Assembly (NCBI RefSeq): GCF_024806835.1
Contig: NZ_JANTYU010000001.1
Coordinates: 1,302,001-1,366,000 of the forward strand
Direction of reading: 5' to 3'
DNA from: Xanthomonas sp. 3793
GTDB taxonomy: Bacteria; Pseudomonadota; Gammaproteobacteria; Xanthomonadales; Xanthomonadaceae
DNA length: 64,000 nucleotides
The notes under the pieces were generated by a model, which ran no database searches, was not told the origin of the DNA, and was given only the letters and a program-made list of their open reading frames with translations. The position numbers and the translations under genes were made by a program. How positions within the stretch are numbered: position 1 is the stretch's first letter; the number at the start of each line of letters is the position of its first letter. Positions 46,427-55,749 of the stretch are shown one piece after another.

Positions 46427-48838
46427 ATGAATTCGTTGTCCTGCTCGCGCGCGCGGCGCCCGGCCACGCTGGTCCTGCTGCTGATTCCGATCGCCCTGCC
46501 CGCCTACGCGCAGCAGAGACCAGACGGCGCAGCGCCCTCGGCGCCGGTTGCCGACGGCAATGGCCAAGATGCACAGGTCTCCACGCTGGGTCAGGTGCAG
46601 GTGGTCGGCCAGGCGATGACGTACTCCAAGACGACCGTGAGCAAGGAAATGCTCGACCGCCAGTTCGTGCTGGGCAGCGTCAACGACGCGCTCAACGAAC
46701 TCCCGGGCGTCGTCGTGACCGAAGCCGATGCGTTCGGCTCGTCGGATTGGGGCACGCAGATCAGCATGCGTGGATTTGTCAGCAACCGCGATACCCAGCA
46801 GATCGGTACCACCGTCGATGGCGTGCCCAACGGTGGCTCGGCCTATGGCGGCGGCTCCAAGGCCAATCGTTTCATCGACATGCCGGATCTGGAAACGGTG
46901 GAGGTGAGCCAGGGCACCGCCGATATCGCCTCGCGCTCGAACGAAGCGTTGGGCGGCACCCTGAACTACCTCACCGGCGAGCCGCTGGAAGAGCAGCGCG
47001 TGCGCGTGATCGGCGGCATCGGCGACAACCAGGCGCGCAAGTATTACGCGCGCTACGACACCGGCCTGCTCGGCGGCAACACGCGCGCCTGGGTCAGCGG
47101 CTCGTCGGCGCGCAACGATGACTGGATCGACGGCAGCGGCCACACCAGCCGCGATCATCTGGCCGGCAAGTTCGTCAGTGCGTTGAACAAGTGGACGCTC
47201 AGCGGCTATGCGTCCTACGACGATGCCGACGAATCCGAATACACCAGCGTGACACCGGAACAGTTCGCGCGCGATCCCGAACACGATCTGCTGACCGGCA
47301 CGCTCACGGGTATTCCGTATCTGGATCAGAACTACCGCTCAGGCTCGCGCGCGCTGCGCAAGAACACTTTCGGCTATCTGCGCGGCGCCTTCGATGGTGG
47401 CAATGGGTTCAAGGCCACGCTGACCGGCTACGCGCACCGCATGCAGGGCCGTGGCGACTGGATTCCGCCGTATCTGGTGGATGTCAGCAACGATGGCGCC
47501 GGCGCAGCGGAATCCGAAGCGCGTGGCGGCAACACCGTGTATGCCGGCAGCGACCTGGGCAAGCTGTATTACCTCACGCCCGGCGGCGCGGCCGCGACCA
47601 TGCTGGCCGGCTGCGCCGGCAGCGATGCGGTGCCGGCCGAATCCAACCCGGCCTGCTATCCGGCAGGCTCGGTACCGGTGCAGTCGTATCGCCATAGCCA
47701 CTACGACAACCACCGCGCCGGCGCGATGGCCGATGTGGAATGGCGCGCCGATCTCGGCGCCATCGACAATACCGTGCGCGCCGGCGCCTGGCTGGAGCGC
47801 TATGACCGCAGCGTCACCCGCGACTGGCATCGCCTGCTCAACGTCGGCACCAACATCGGCTTCGATCATCAGCCGTACTGGGTGCAGTTCAAGGACGACT
47901 ACCAGACCGACGAGCAGATGTACTACGTCGAGGATGTGATGCGCTACGGCGCATTCGCCTGGCGCGTGGGCGTCAAGCAGTTCTTCGTCGACCAGACCCG
48001 CGACCGCCGCATCGGCGACGCGCAGCATGTGGAATCGGATTCGCATTCAGACCCATTGCTCTCGGCCGGCCTGACCTGGACCACCCCGGTGCAGGGCCTG
48101 GAAGCCTTTGCCGGGTATTCGCAGAACTTCGCGGCGATTCCCTCCGGCGTCCTGGGCGAAACCGACCCGGTCGCACTCAGCCGCGTGCAACCGGAGACCG
48201 CCGACAACGTCGAGCTCGGCCTGCGCATCAGCCGCTGGCCATTGACCGGCAGCGTGACCTTGTACGACATCCGCTTCGACAACCGCATCGTGTATGTGCC
48301 TGCCAACTTCGTCAGCGGCATCGACTATCTGGGCGAGACCGACGGCGTGTACGAAAACTTCGGCGGCGTGCATGCACGCGGCGTGGAGGCGGCGCTGGGC
48401 TACGGTTGGGACAATGGCTGGCGCATCAATGGCGCCTACACCTACAACAAGGCCGATTACCTGGGCAGCGGCGATGCCGCGCGCGACACCGCCCTGGACA
48501 TCACTCCCGGCGCGCAGGTGATCGGCCAGCCGCGCAACACCCTGGTGGTCTCGGCCGACTGGCGCGGGCAGGCCTGGCGCTTCGGTGTGTCCGGTCGTTA
48601 TCTGGGCAAGCGCTATCTGGATGCATCCAACCGCGCCGCGCTCGATGGCGTGACCACCTTCAACGCCAATCTGGGCGTGGAGCTGTCGCAACTGTCGTCG
48701 CAGCTCAAGGGCCTGCAGCTGGCGCTCAATGTCAGCAACCTCACCGACAAGCGCTATCTGGAAGGGGTGGACGGCAGCGATAGCGCGTTCATCGCCGCAC
48801 CGCGCACGTTGGGGCTGACGCTGACGCTGGATCTGTAA
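46427..48838 (+). CDS. TonB-dependent receptor next to phospholipase C
   Basis: Outer-membrane receptor of 803 residues. The chosen ATG begins MNSLSCSRARRPATLVLLLI, leading into a signal peptide ending PAYAQQ; the frame is open for 35 codons upstream with poor composition. The plug has VKEMLDRQF-like sequence (SKEMLDRQFVLGSVNDALNE) and PGVVVTEADAFGSSDWGTQI, and the barrel ends LGLTLTLDL with an odd terminal Leu rather than Phe. It differs in sequence from the receptor family at 55.7-64 kb. The downstream phospholipase C gene, 76 bases away on the same strand, may share its control and supply its ligand (choline phosphate, phosphate or an iron complex); this is inference. Confidence 0.85.
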   Translation: MNSLSCSRARRPATLVLLLIPIALPAYAQQRPDGAAPSAPVADGNGQDAQVSTLGQVQVVGQAMTYSKTTVSKEMLDRQFVLGSVNDALNELPGVVVTEADAFGSSDWGTQISMRGFVSNRDTQQIGTTVDGVPNGGSAYGGGSKANRFIDMPDLETVEVSQGTADIASRSNEALGGTLNYLTGEPLEEQRVRVIGGIGDNQARKYYARYDTGLLGGNTRAWVSGSSARNDDWIDGSGHTSRDHLAGKFVSALNKWTLSGYASYDDADESEYTSVTPEQFARDPEHDLLTGTLTGIPYLDQNYRSGSRALRKNTFGYLRGAFDGGNGFKATLTGYAHRMQGRGDWIPPYLVDVSNDGAGAAESEARGGNTVYAGSDLGKLYYLTPGGAAATMLAGCAGSDAVPAESNPACYPAGSVPVQSYRHSHYDNHRAGAMADVEWRADLGAIDNTVRAGAWLERYDRSVTRDWHRLLNVGTNIGFDHQPYWVQFKDDYQTDEQMYYVEDVMRYGAFAWRVGVKQFFVDQTRDRRIGDAQHVESDSHSDPLLSAGLTWTTPVQGLEAFAGYSQNFAAIPSGVLGETDPVALSRVQPETADNVELGLRISRWPLTGSVTLYDIRFDNRIVYVPANFVSGIDYLGETDGVYENFGGVHARGVEAALGYGWDNGWRINGAYTYNKADYLGSGDAARDTALDITPGAQVIGQPRNTLVVSADWRGQAWRFGVSGRYLGKRYLDASNRAALDGVTTFNANLGVELSQLSSQLKGLQLALNVSNLTDKRYLEGVDGSDSAFIAAPRTLGLTLTLDL

Positions 48839-48914
48839 CGGCGACCTGCCATGCTATGCGACGCCCGCAGCGCACACCGGTGCGGGCATCCCTTTCGATG
48901 CGATGCGAGCCCCC

Positions 48915-51062
48915 ATGATCGACCTGCCCCGCCGCCGTTTGCTGCAAGCCGGCCTCACCAGCGGCGCGGCCGCACTCTCGCCCAGCATCGCGCGTGCCGC
49001 AGCCATCGCACCGGACCGGCGCAACGGTACGCTGGAGGATCTGCAGCATGTGGTGATCCTGATGCAGGAAAACCGCGCGTTCGATCATTACTTCGGTGCG
49101 CTGCCCGGCGTGCGCGGGTTTGGCGATCGCTTTCCGATTCCGGCCCCGCCGCTGCCGGGCGCGCCCTCGCGCACGGTGTGGCTGCAGCCCAGCGAAGACG
49201 GCATGCAATGGCTCACCCCGTTCGCGCTGGATACCGCCGCGCAATTCGGCTTCATGCGCGTCAAGGGTACGCCGCATAGCTGGCCCGATGCACAGCAGGC
49301 CTGGGATCAGGGCCGGCTCGGGCACTGGGCGGCGGCCAAACACAATCATGCGCTGGGCTACTACGGACGCACGGATATTCCCTTCCAGTACGCGCTCGCC
49401 GATGCGTTCACCCTCTGCGATGCGTACCACGCCTCGATCCAGACCGGCACCAACTCCAATCGCGTGTTCCTGTGGACCGGCGGCAACGATCCGCAGGCGC
49501 GCAATGGCGGGCCGGTGATCGGCAACTCGCACGACAACTTTCCGGAACTGGGCGGCTTTGCCGAGCCGTATCGCTGGACCACCTATGTCGAACAGCTGCA
49601 GCGCGCAGGCGTGTCCTGGCAGATCTATCAGGACATGGCCGACAACTTCACCGACAACCCGCTGGCCGGGTTCGAAGCGTTTCGGCAGGCCTACCGCAAT
49701 GCGCCTGACCACGATGCGCAGTTACGCGCGCGTGGCATCAGCACGCGGGGCGTTGAGCAACTGCGCGCGGACGTGGTGGCCGGTCGGCTGCCATCGGTAA
49801 GTTTCGTCATCGCCGATGCTGCCGGCAGCGAACATCCGGATCCCTCCAGCCCTGCGCAGGGCGCGGCCTACACCGCACGCGTGCTGGATGCGCTGACCGC
49901 CGATCCAAAGGTATGGAGCCGCACTGCATTGCTGCTGATGTTCGATGAGAACGACGGCTTTTTCGACCACATGCCGCCGCCGGCACCGCCATCGCCGGAC
50001 CCGCGCGCCGCAGGCGGGTTTGCCGGCGCCTCCAGCATCCCCACCGACGACGATTACCATCGCCACCCGGCACCGGGCGAGCAGAAAGTGGATCTGCCCG
50101 AACTGCGCGGCCGTCCCTACGGCCTTGGTCCGCGCGTGCCGCTGTATGTGGTTTCGCCGTGGAGCCGTGGCGGCTGGGTGGATTCGCAGGTGTACGACCA
50201 CACCTCGGTGTTGCGCCTGCTGGAACGCCGGTTTGGCGTGCCCGCACCGGAGATCACGCCATGGCGGCGTGCAGTGTGTGGCGACCTGACCAATGCGTTT
50301 GACTTCCGCAACGCCGATGCACGCCCATTCGTCGCCGCGTTGCCCGATGTGGGCGATGCGGCAACGCGTGCAGCAGCCTTGCGGGAGCACACGCTGCCGC
50401 CGCTGCCGGCCACCTTGCAGCCGCCCGTGCAACCGTTCGGCGTGCGCCGTTCGCGCACCGTGCCGTACCGCCCGAGCGTGCAACTGGCGCATGTGCCCGA
50501 GCGTGGCGAGGTGCGGCTACGCATGACCAACAGCGGCGCGGCGGCAGTACTGCATGTCTATGACCGCTACGACCTGGCGGCGATCCCGCGCCGCTACACG
50601 GTGGGCAACGGCGCCACACTGGACGCCGACTGGACCACCTACGACGGCCGTTACGATCTGTGGCTGGTCGGCCCCAACGGATTCCATCGTCACTACCGTG
50701 GCGACCTGAGCGCCCCGTTACTGGTGGCTGAGATCGCACAGGATCCGAACGACGCCACATCCGTGTTGCTATCGCTGCACAATGGCGGCGGCGCTGCCGT
50801 GCAGGCGGAGCTAAAACCGGGTGCCTATGCAGCCGCGCAGCCGCACGAGCGCCTCAGCATTGCGCCCGGTGCGACCGAGCAGCGCCGTTGGAAAGCGGCA
50901 GGAACCGGCGGCTGGTACGACCTGTGGGTGCACCACGACGGCGCGGCCCAGCGCCTGGCTGGTCGTATCGAAACCGGCGCCGACAGCGTCAGCGATCCCG
51001 CCATGGGTGGGCCGGCGCGACTGCAACAGGACAGACCTGTCGTGATCCGCGCGCTGGGTTGA
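48915..51062 (+). CDS. plcN: phosphocholine-specific phospholipase C, Tat-exported
   Basis: Hydrolyses phosphatidylcholine to diacylglycerol and phosphocholine outside the cytoplasm. 715 residues from the ATG at 48915 (an ATG four codons earlier is also possible). A twin-arginine signal (LPRRRLLQAGLTSGAAAL) is followed by the phosphoesterase domain with HVVILMQENRAFDHYFG near residue 45, GTNSNRVFLWTG, and LMFDENDGFFDH. Two C-terminal DUF756 domains (about 510-600 and 610-700) complete the usual architecture. Both plcN and plcH belong to this family; the hemolytic type cannot be told apart by eye. The gene is convergent with bla. Confidence 0.9.
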   Translation: MIDLPRRRLLQAGLTSGAAALSPSIARAAAIAPDRRNGTLEDLQHVVILMQENRAFDHYFGALPGVRGFGDRFPIPAPPLPGAPSRTVWLQPSEDGMQWLTPFALDTAAQFGFMRVKGTPHSWPDAQQAWDQGRLGHWAAAKHNHALGYYGRTDIPFQYALADAFTLCDAYHASIQTGTNSNRVFLWTGGNDPQARNGGPVIGNSHDNFPELGGFAEPYRWTTYVEQLQRAGVSWQIYQDMADNFTDNPLAGFEAFRQAYRNAPDHDAQLRARGISTRGVEQLRADVVAGRLPSVSFVIADAAGSEHPDPSSPAQGAAYTARVLDALTADPKVWSRTALLLMFDENDGFFDHMPPPAPPSPDPRAAGGFAGASSIPTDDDYHRHPAPGEQKVDLPELRGRPYGLGPRVPLYVVSPWSRGGWVDSQVYDHTSVLRLLERRFGVPAPEITPWRRAVCGDLTNAFDFRNADARPFVAALPDVGDAATRAAALREHTLPPLPATLQPPVQPFGVRRSRTVPYRPSVQLAHVPERGEVRLRMTNSGAAAVLHVYDRYDLAAIPRRYTVGNGATLDADWTTYDGRYDLWLVGPNGFHRHYRGDLSAPLLVAEIAQDPNDATSVLLSLHNGGGAAVQAELKPGAYAAAQPHERLSIAPGATEQRRWKAAGTGGWYDLWVHHDGAAQRLAGRIETGADSVSDPAMGGPARLQQDRPVVIRALG

Positions 51063-51209
51063 GTGACCGTGCCAGGTTGAATGTTGCTCCTGGCCAGCGA
51101 CAACCATCGCTTTGCATCACCGCCACTGCGTGGGAGAAAGTCGCAAACTCCGTCACCGCGCCTGCCGAATCGACATGCGCCGCTATCGCCACGTGTCGCT
51201 TCGGCAGGC

Positions 51210-52103
51210 TCACCTTCCAAACGATTCCCGCACCGCGACCGCCACCGCCTTCAACGCCGCATCGCGTGCAGCGTCGTCGACCTTGGCACCATTCAAGTAC
51301 GTGGTCAGCAACAGTGGCGACCGGCCCTTCGGCGGCCAGAGGATGGCGATGTCGTTGCGGGTATCGGTGCCGTTGCTACCGGTCTTGTCGCCGATCTTCC
51401 AGCCGGCCGTGAGCCCCGCGCGCAGGCAATCGTCGCCGGTGCGGTTGTCGATCATCCAGTCGGTCAGCTGCGTGCGCGAGGCAGGCTGCAGGGCATCGCC
51501 AAGCAGCAGCGTGCGCAGCGTCGACGCCATGGCCGCCGGGGTGGTGGTGTCGCGCGGCTCGCCAGGGGCGAACCCGTTCATCTCCGGCTCGTAGCGGTCA
51601 CTGCGGGTCTTGGCATCGCCGATGCTGCGCAGGAAGGCGGTCACGCCGGGCGGGCCGCCGACCAGCGGGAACAACAGGTTGGCGGCCGGGTTGTCGCTAT
51701 AGATCATCGTGGCCCGGCACAGTTCGCCGACACTCAGCGTGCCGCCGACATGGCGCTCGGTGACCGGCGCATGCGACAGCATGTCCGAGGCACGGATGTT
51801 GACCGGTTGCGCCAACGACAGCTTGCCCCGGTCCACTTGCTGCAATACTGCGGCAGCCAATACAAATTTGAAGGTGCTGCACATCGGAAAGCGCTCGTTC
51901 TCGCGCTGCCCGAGACGCCAGCCGGTGGCGCTGTCGAGCAGGCTGATGCCCAGGCGACCACCGGTGCCACGTTCGATTTCCGCCCATTGTGCCCGTAGCA
52001 GATCGTCCATATTGACCGCCGGACTGAGGGCCAGTGCGGGTCTGGACGCCGCAAACAGCATGCCCGCGCCGGTTGCGCACAAGAACTCTCGCCGATTCAA
52101 CAT
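51210..52103 (-). CDS. bla: chromosomal class A beta-lactamase
   Basis: Periplasmic serine beta-lactamase, 297 residues. The catalytic residues are all present: Ser76-TFK79 (S70xxK), Ser136-Asp-Asn138 (SDN loop), Glu172 and Asn176 in EPEMN (E166/N170), and Lys240-Thr-Gly (KTG). The N-terminus MLNRREFLCATGAGMLF is a twin-arginine signal peptide, so export is probably by Tat. A strong AAGGAGG precedes the ATG at 52103. It is divergent from an AmpR-type gene, matching the inducible bla system known in Xanthomonas campestris. Confidence 0.93.
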   Translation of the reverse strand: MLNRREFLCATGAGMLFAASRPALALSPAVNMDDLLRAQWAEIERGTGGRLGISLLDSATGWRLGQRENERFPMCSTFKFVLAAAVLQQVDRGKLSLAQPVNIRASDMLSHAPVTERHVGGTLSVGELCRATMIYSDNPAANLLFPLVGGPPGVTAFLRSIGDAKTRSDRYEPEMNGFAPGEPRDTTTPAAMASTLRTLLLGDALQPASRTQLTDWMIDNRTGDDCLRAGLTAGWKIGDKTGSNGTDTRNDIAILWPPKGRSPLLLTTYLNGAKVDDAARDAALKAVAVAVRESFGR

Positions 52104-52203
52104 GTGTTTGCCTCCTTGAGGGAGCCCGCAGTATCGATGCGCACGGCGCAACCGACCATCGCGATGTTTCGATCACAGGCATGAATTGAACTAATCTCTC
52201 ACG
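52104..52203. promoter_or_regulatory. bla-ampR divergent control region
   Basis: A 100-base intergenic region that must contain both promoters and the AmpR operator. ATCG-N8-CGAT arms at about 52158-52173 are the only inverted pair that stands out, and they are too weak to call an AmpR box. The strong ribosome binding site of bla (CCTCCTT on the plus strand) is at about 52111-52117. Confidence 0.45.
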
Positions 52204-53079
52204 ATGCCCCGCCCCCGCCTCCCGCTCAATGCCCTGCGCGCTTTCGAAGCGGCCGCGCGCCATCAAAATCTGACCCGGGCGGCGAACGAGCTGTGCGTGA
52301 GCCAGGCCGCGCTCAGCCACCAGATCAAGGCGCTGGAGCAACAGCTGGGCACCAGCCTGTTCCACCGTCTGCCACGCGGCGTGGCACTGACCGACGAGGG
52401 CGCGGCGTTGGCGCCAGTGCTGGGCGAGGCCTTCGACCGCATCGCCGCCACCCTGGAGCGCTTTGCCGACGGGCGCTATCGCGAGGTGCTCAACGTCGGC
52501 GTGGTGGGCACCTTCGCCACCGGCTGGCTGCTGCCGCGATTGCCGGCCTTTCATGCCGCGCATCCGGATATCGAATTGCGCCTGTCCACCCACAACAACC
52601 GGGTCGATCTGGCCGGCGAAGGGCTGGATCTGGCGATCCGGTTCGGCGATGGCGACTGGCAGGGCCAGATCGCGCATGCGCTGATGGAGGCGCCGTTTGC
52701 GCCGGTGTGCGCGCCCAGCATGGCGCGCGGCCTGCGCACGCCGGCCGATCTGGCGCAGCTGCCGTTATTGCGCTCCTACCGCCTGGACGAATGGCCGCAA
52801 TGGTTTCGCGCGGCAGGCGTGGCCGAGGTTGCCGCGCGCGGGACGATGTTCGATTCGTCGTTGACGCTGGCCAGCGCGGCGGCGGCCGGTGCCGGCGTGG
52901 CGTTGTTGCCGTTGCCGATGTTTCGCCAGGATCTCGACGCAGGGCGGCTGGTGTGCCCCTTCCCGATACAGATCGATGCCGGACGCTATTGGCTCACCCG
53001 GCTGCGCTCGCGCCCGGAAGGCGATGCCGATGCGCGACTGCGCGACTGGCTGGTAGCGGAGCAACAGCGCTCCGGCTAA
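52204..53079 (+). CDS. ampR: LysR-type regulator AmpR
   Basis: 291 residues opening PRPRLPLNALRAFEAAARHQ, a typical AmpR/GcvA-type N-terminus, with the helix-turn-helix ANELCVSQAALSHQIKALE (about 25-45). The remainder is the periplasmic-binding-like effector domain, which in AmpR binds cell-wall muropeptides. Divergent placement from bla supports the assignment; the GcvA group is the alternative because the two are similar in sequence. Confidence 0.88.
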   Translation: MPRPRLPLNALRAFEAAARHQNLTRAANELCVSQAALSHQIKALEQQLGTSLFHRLPRGVALTDEGAALAPVLGEAFDRIAATLERFADGRYREVLNVGVVGTFATGWLLPRLPAFHAAHPDIELRLSTHNNRVDLAGEGLDLAIRFGDGDWQGQIAHALMEAPFAPVCAPSMARGLRTPADLAQLPLLRSYRLDEWPQWFRAAGVAEVAARGTMFDSSLTLASAAAAGAGVALLPLPMFRQDLDAGRLVCPFPIQIDAGRYWLTRLRSRPEGDADARLRDWLVAEQQRSG

Positions 53080-53097
53080 ACGAGCGCGTTGCTGCGC

Positions 53098-53598
53098 TCA
53101 GCGGCGCGCGGACGCCGCGATCCCCTGCACCGCCACGCGGCGAAACGCCTCGTAGTGCGCCTGATCGGCGAACCAGTGCGGGGCGAACAGCTCGAACAAG
53201 CGGTCGTTGTGATACAGCAGCAGCACCCGCTCGTTCTCGCGGTAGCGGATGTAATCGGACCAGGGCCGGCGCAGTCGCCCGTCCGCCCAGGTGATTTCCA
53301 GCCCGGTCTCGTCCCATGCGAAGGTGTAGGTATGCCGCAGCGCGGCCTGCTGGGCGTGCAGGCGCCTGATCTTTCGTGGCAAGCCCCAGAGGTGCAGCAC
53401 CGCCAGGCCGATCAAGCCGCCGCCCCCGGCGCCGATCAGCATCGGGCCGATGATTTCGCCGGCCCCAATCAGTTGAAGCAACCCCGCACCGATCAACAGC
53501 AGGACCACCAGGATCACGATCAACAGCTTGGCCGTCTGTCGCGCATGCAGGCGCTGCGCGGCCAGATGGTCTTCCAGACTGATGGTGGCGCTGATCAT
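53098..53598 (-). CDS. YcxB-like membrane protein
   Basis: 166 residues from the ATG at 53598. Two adjacent hydrophobic helices (about 25-46 and 50-69, AKLLIVILVVLLLIGAGLLQ and GPMLIGAGGGGLIGLAVLHL) are followed by a cytoplasmic-type domain with YTFAWDETGLEITWADGRLR and PWSDYIRYRENERVLLLYH, which is the YcxB-like C-terminal pattern. Function unknown. It follows the ABC-F gene by 50 bases and may be co-transcribed with it. Confidence 0.75.
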   Translation of the reverse strand: MISATISLEDHLAAQRLHARQTAKLLIVILVVLLLIGAGLLQLIGAGEIIGPMLIGAGGGGLIGLAVLHLWGLPRKIRRLHAQQAALRHTYTFAWDETGLEITWADGRLRRPWSDYIRYRENERVLLLYHNDRLFELFAPHWFADQAHYEAFRRVAVQGIAASARR

Positions 53599-53648
53599 GT
53601 TCGCTACCTCCTTGTGCTCGGCCCGACGCGCATCGTAACGCCTGCGCG

Positions 53649-55568
53649 TTAAGCCCCGTCGATCAACTCCATCCACGCAGCTTCCGCTGCGGCCAGCTGC
53701 TGCGCCGTCGCCTCGCGGTCGCGGCCCAGCACCGCCATCTTATCGGTGTCGGCATAGTTCCCCGGGTTGGCCAGCTGGCGGTCGAGCTCTGCCAGCGCGG
53801 CTTCCAGTTCGCCGACGCGCTTTTCGGCGCTGGCCAGCTTGTGCGGGTTGACGGCCTTTTTCGGCGGCAGCGGCTTGGTCGGCGGTGGCGGGGTCGGTGC
53901 CACTTCGGCCATCTTCTGCTTGGTGCCCTGCGCGGCCGGGCGGCTGCGCAACCAGGCGGCGTATTCGTCCAGATCGCCATCGAACGGCTCGACCACGCCA
54001 TCGGCGACGCGCCAGAAACTGTCGCAGACCAGGCCGATCAGATGGCGATCGTGCGAAACCATCACGATGGCGCCTTCGAAGTCGCTCAGCGCCTCGGCCA
54101 GCGCCTCGCGCATTTCCAGGTCCAGGTGATTGGTGGGTTCGTCGAGCAGCAGCACGTTCGGCTGCTGCCAGGCGATCAACGCCAATGCCAGGCGCGCGCG
54201 CTCGCCACCGGAGAAGCCGTCCACCACTTCGAATGCGCGGTCGCCGGCGAAATTCCATTTACCGAGGAAATCGCGGAACGCCTGATTGGAACCGTCCGGC
54301 GACAGATCGCGGAAGTGATCCATCGGCGACTGGCCCTCGTGCAACGATTCCACCGTGTGCTGGGCGAAATAGCCGATCCGCAGGTCCGGATGCGCACTGC
54401 GCTCGCCAGACAGCGGCGCCAGCTCGCCCACCAACGTCTTCACCAGGGTGGACTTACCCGCGCCATTGGGACCCAACAACCCGATGCGGTCGCCTGCTTC
54501 CAGGCCGAAACCGACATCGTGCAGGATGACCGTGGCAGCGTCTCCCCCATCCGCCCTTCGGGCACCTTCCCCCGCACGCGGGGGAAGGGAGGTCGGAGCC
54601 GGATAGCCGGCCTGTAGATGATTCAGCCGGATCAACGAAAACGGCAGCCGATTGGGCTGGGCGAACTGGATGCGGAACTCGCGCTCGGCGCGCACTGCCT
54701 CGGTGCCGGCCATCTTGGCCAGGCGCTTCATGCGGCTCTGCGCCTGGGTAGCCTTGCTGGCCTGCGCCTTGAAGCGGTCGATGAAGCTCTGCAGATGCGC
54801 GCGCTCGGCCTGTTCCTTGTCGTGCGCGATCTGCTGCTGGCGCAGGTGCTCGATGCGCTGGCGCTCGAAATCGGTATAGCCGCCGACGTACAGCTTGGCG
54901 GTGCCGCCGTGCAGATGCAGCGTGTGCGTGGCCACGTTGTCCAGGAACTCGCGGTCGTGCGAAATCAGCAGCAAGGTGCCCGGGTACTTGAGCAACCACT
55001 GCTCCAGCCACAGCACCGCATCCATGTCCAAATGGTTGGTCGGTTCGTCCAGCAGCAGCAGGTCGCTGGGCATCATCAGCGCGCGCGCCAGGTTCAGGCG
55101 CACCCGCCAGCCGCCGGAGAACGAGGACACCGCGCGGTGATGGGTGTCGGCCGGGAAGCCCAGGCCGTGCAGCAGCTTGCCGGCGCGCGCCTCGGCGTCG
55201 TAGGCGCCGAGTTCGGCCATCTTCTGGTGCGCGTTGGCGACCGCTTCCCAGTCCTCGCGCGCGGTGGCCGCGGCCTCTTCCTGCAGGATCGCCGAGACCT
55301 CGATGTCGCCGCCGAGCACGAACGACAGCGCCGGATCGGGCAGCGACGGGGTTTCCTGCGAGACGCTGGCGGTGCGCACCTTGCCGGGTAGATCCACGTC
55401 GCCCTTGTCGGCTTCCAGCTCGCCCTTCACCGCGGCGAACAGGCTGGACTTACCGGTACCGTTGCGACCCACCACGCCGACGCGGTAGCCAGCATGCATG
55501 GTCAGGTCGACGTTGGACAACAGCAGACGCTCGCCGCGTCGCATGGAGAAGTTGCGCAGGGAAATCAT
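53649..55568 (-). CDS. yheS: ABC-F family ATPase (YheS-like)
   Basis: Cytoplasmic twin-ATPase translation factor of 639 residues. First cassette: GRNGTGKSS near residue 33, signature SGGWRVRLNLARAL, DEPTNHLD. Second cassette: GPNGAGKST, SGGERARLALAL, DEPTNHLD. A lysine/alanine-rich C-terminal coiled coil follows (KLASAEKRVGELEAALAELD). The linker before the second cassette contains an extra block PTSLPPRAGEGARRADGG encoded by a palindromic repeat (54541-54600), absent from typical family members as far as I recall. ABC-F proteins act at the ribosomal E site. The ATG at 55568 is the canonical start. Confidence 0.92.
   Translation of the reverse strand: MISLRNFSMRRGERLLLSNVDLTMHAGYRVGVVGRNGTGKSSLFAAVKGELEADKGDVDLPGKVRTASVSQETPSLPDPALSFVLGGDIEVSAILQEEAAATAREDWEAVANAHQKMAELGAYDAEARAGKLLHGLGFPADTHHRAVSSFSGGWRVRLNLARALMMPSDLLLLDEPTNHLDMDAVLWLEQWLLKYPGTLLLISHDREFLDNVATHTLHLHGGTAKLYVGGYTDFERQRIEHLRQQQIAHDKEQAERAHLQSFIDRFKAQASKATQAQSRMKRLAKMAGTEAVRAEREFRIQFAQPNRLPFSLIRLNHLQAGYPAPTSLPPRAGEGARRADGGDAATVILHDVGFGLEAGDRIGLLGPNGAGKSTLVKTLVGELAPLSGERSAHPDLRIGYFAQHTVESLHEGQSPMDHFRDLSPDGSNQAFRDFLGKWNFAGDRAFEVVDGFSGGERARLALALIAWQQPNVLLLDEPTNHLDLEMREALAEALSDFEGAIVMVSHDRHLIGLVCDSFWRVADGVVEPFDGDLDEYAAWLRSRPAAQGTKQKMAEVAPTPPPPTKPLPPKKAVNPHKLASAEKRVGELEAALAELDRQLANPGNYADTDKMAVLGRDREATAQQLAAAEAAWMELIDGA
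54541..54600. repeat. palindromic repeat inserted in frame within yheS
   Basis: Contains CTTCCCCCGC-AC-GCGGGGGAAG (54566-54587), a 10-base perfect stem, flanked by CCGCCCTTCGGGCA-like sequence. It resembles a widespread Xanthomonas intergenic palindrome, yet here it lies inside the ABC-F gene without breaking the frame. Confidence 0.7.
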
Positions 55569-55749
55569 TGATGGACAGTCCGATAGAACGAAAAGGAATG
55601 AGCAGATGAGCAGCATTCCTGCGACGCCATTCTAGCGTTAACGAATAATTAGCGCCTTCAGGTTGGACGACACGTGCGCTTCGCACGGCCGTGATCGCCA
55701 CCCGCCCAGTCTAGTTGGCCCCGCTCGGGCTGCCGTTTTCGGAGTTGTC

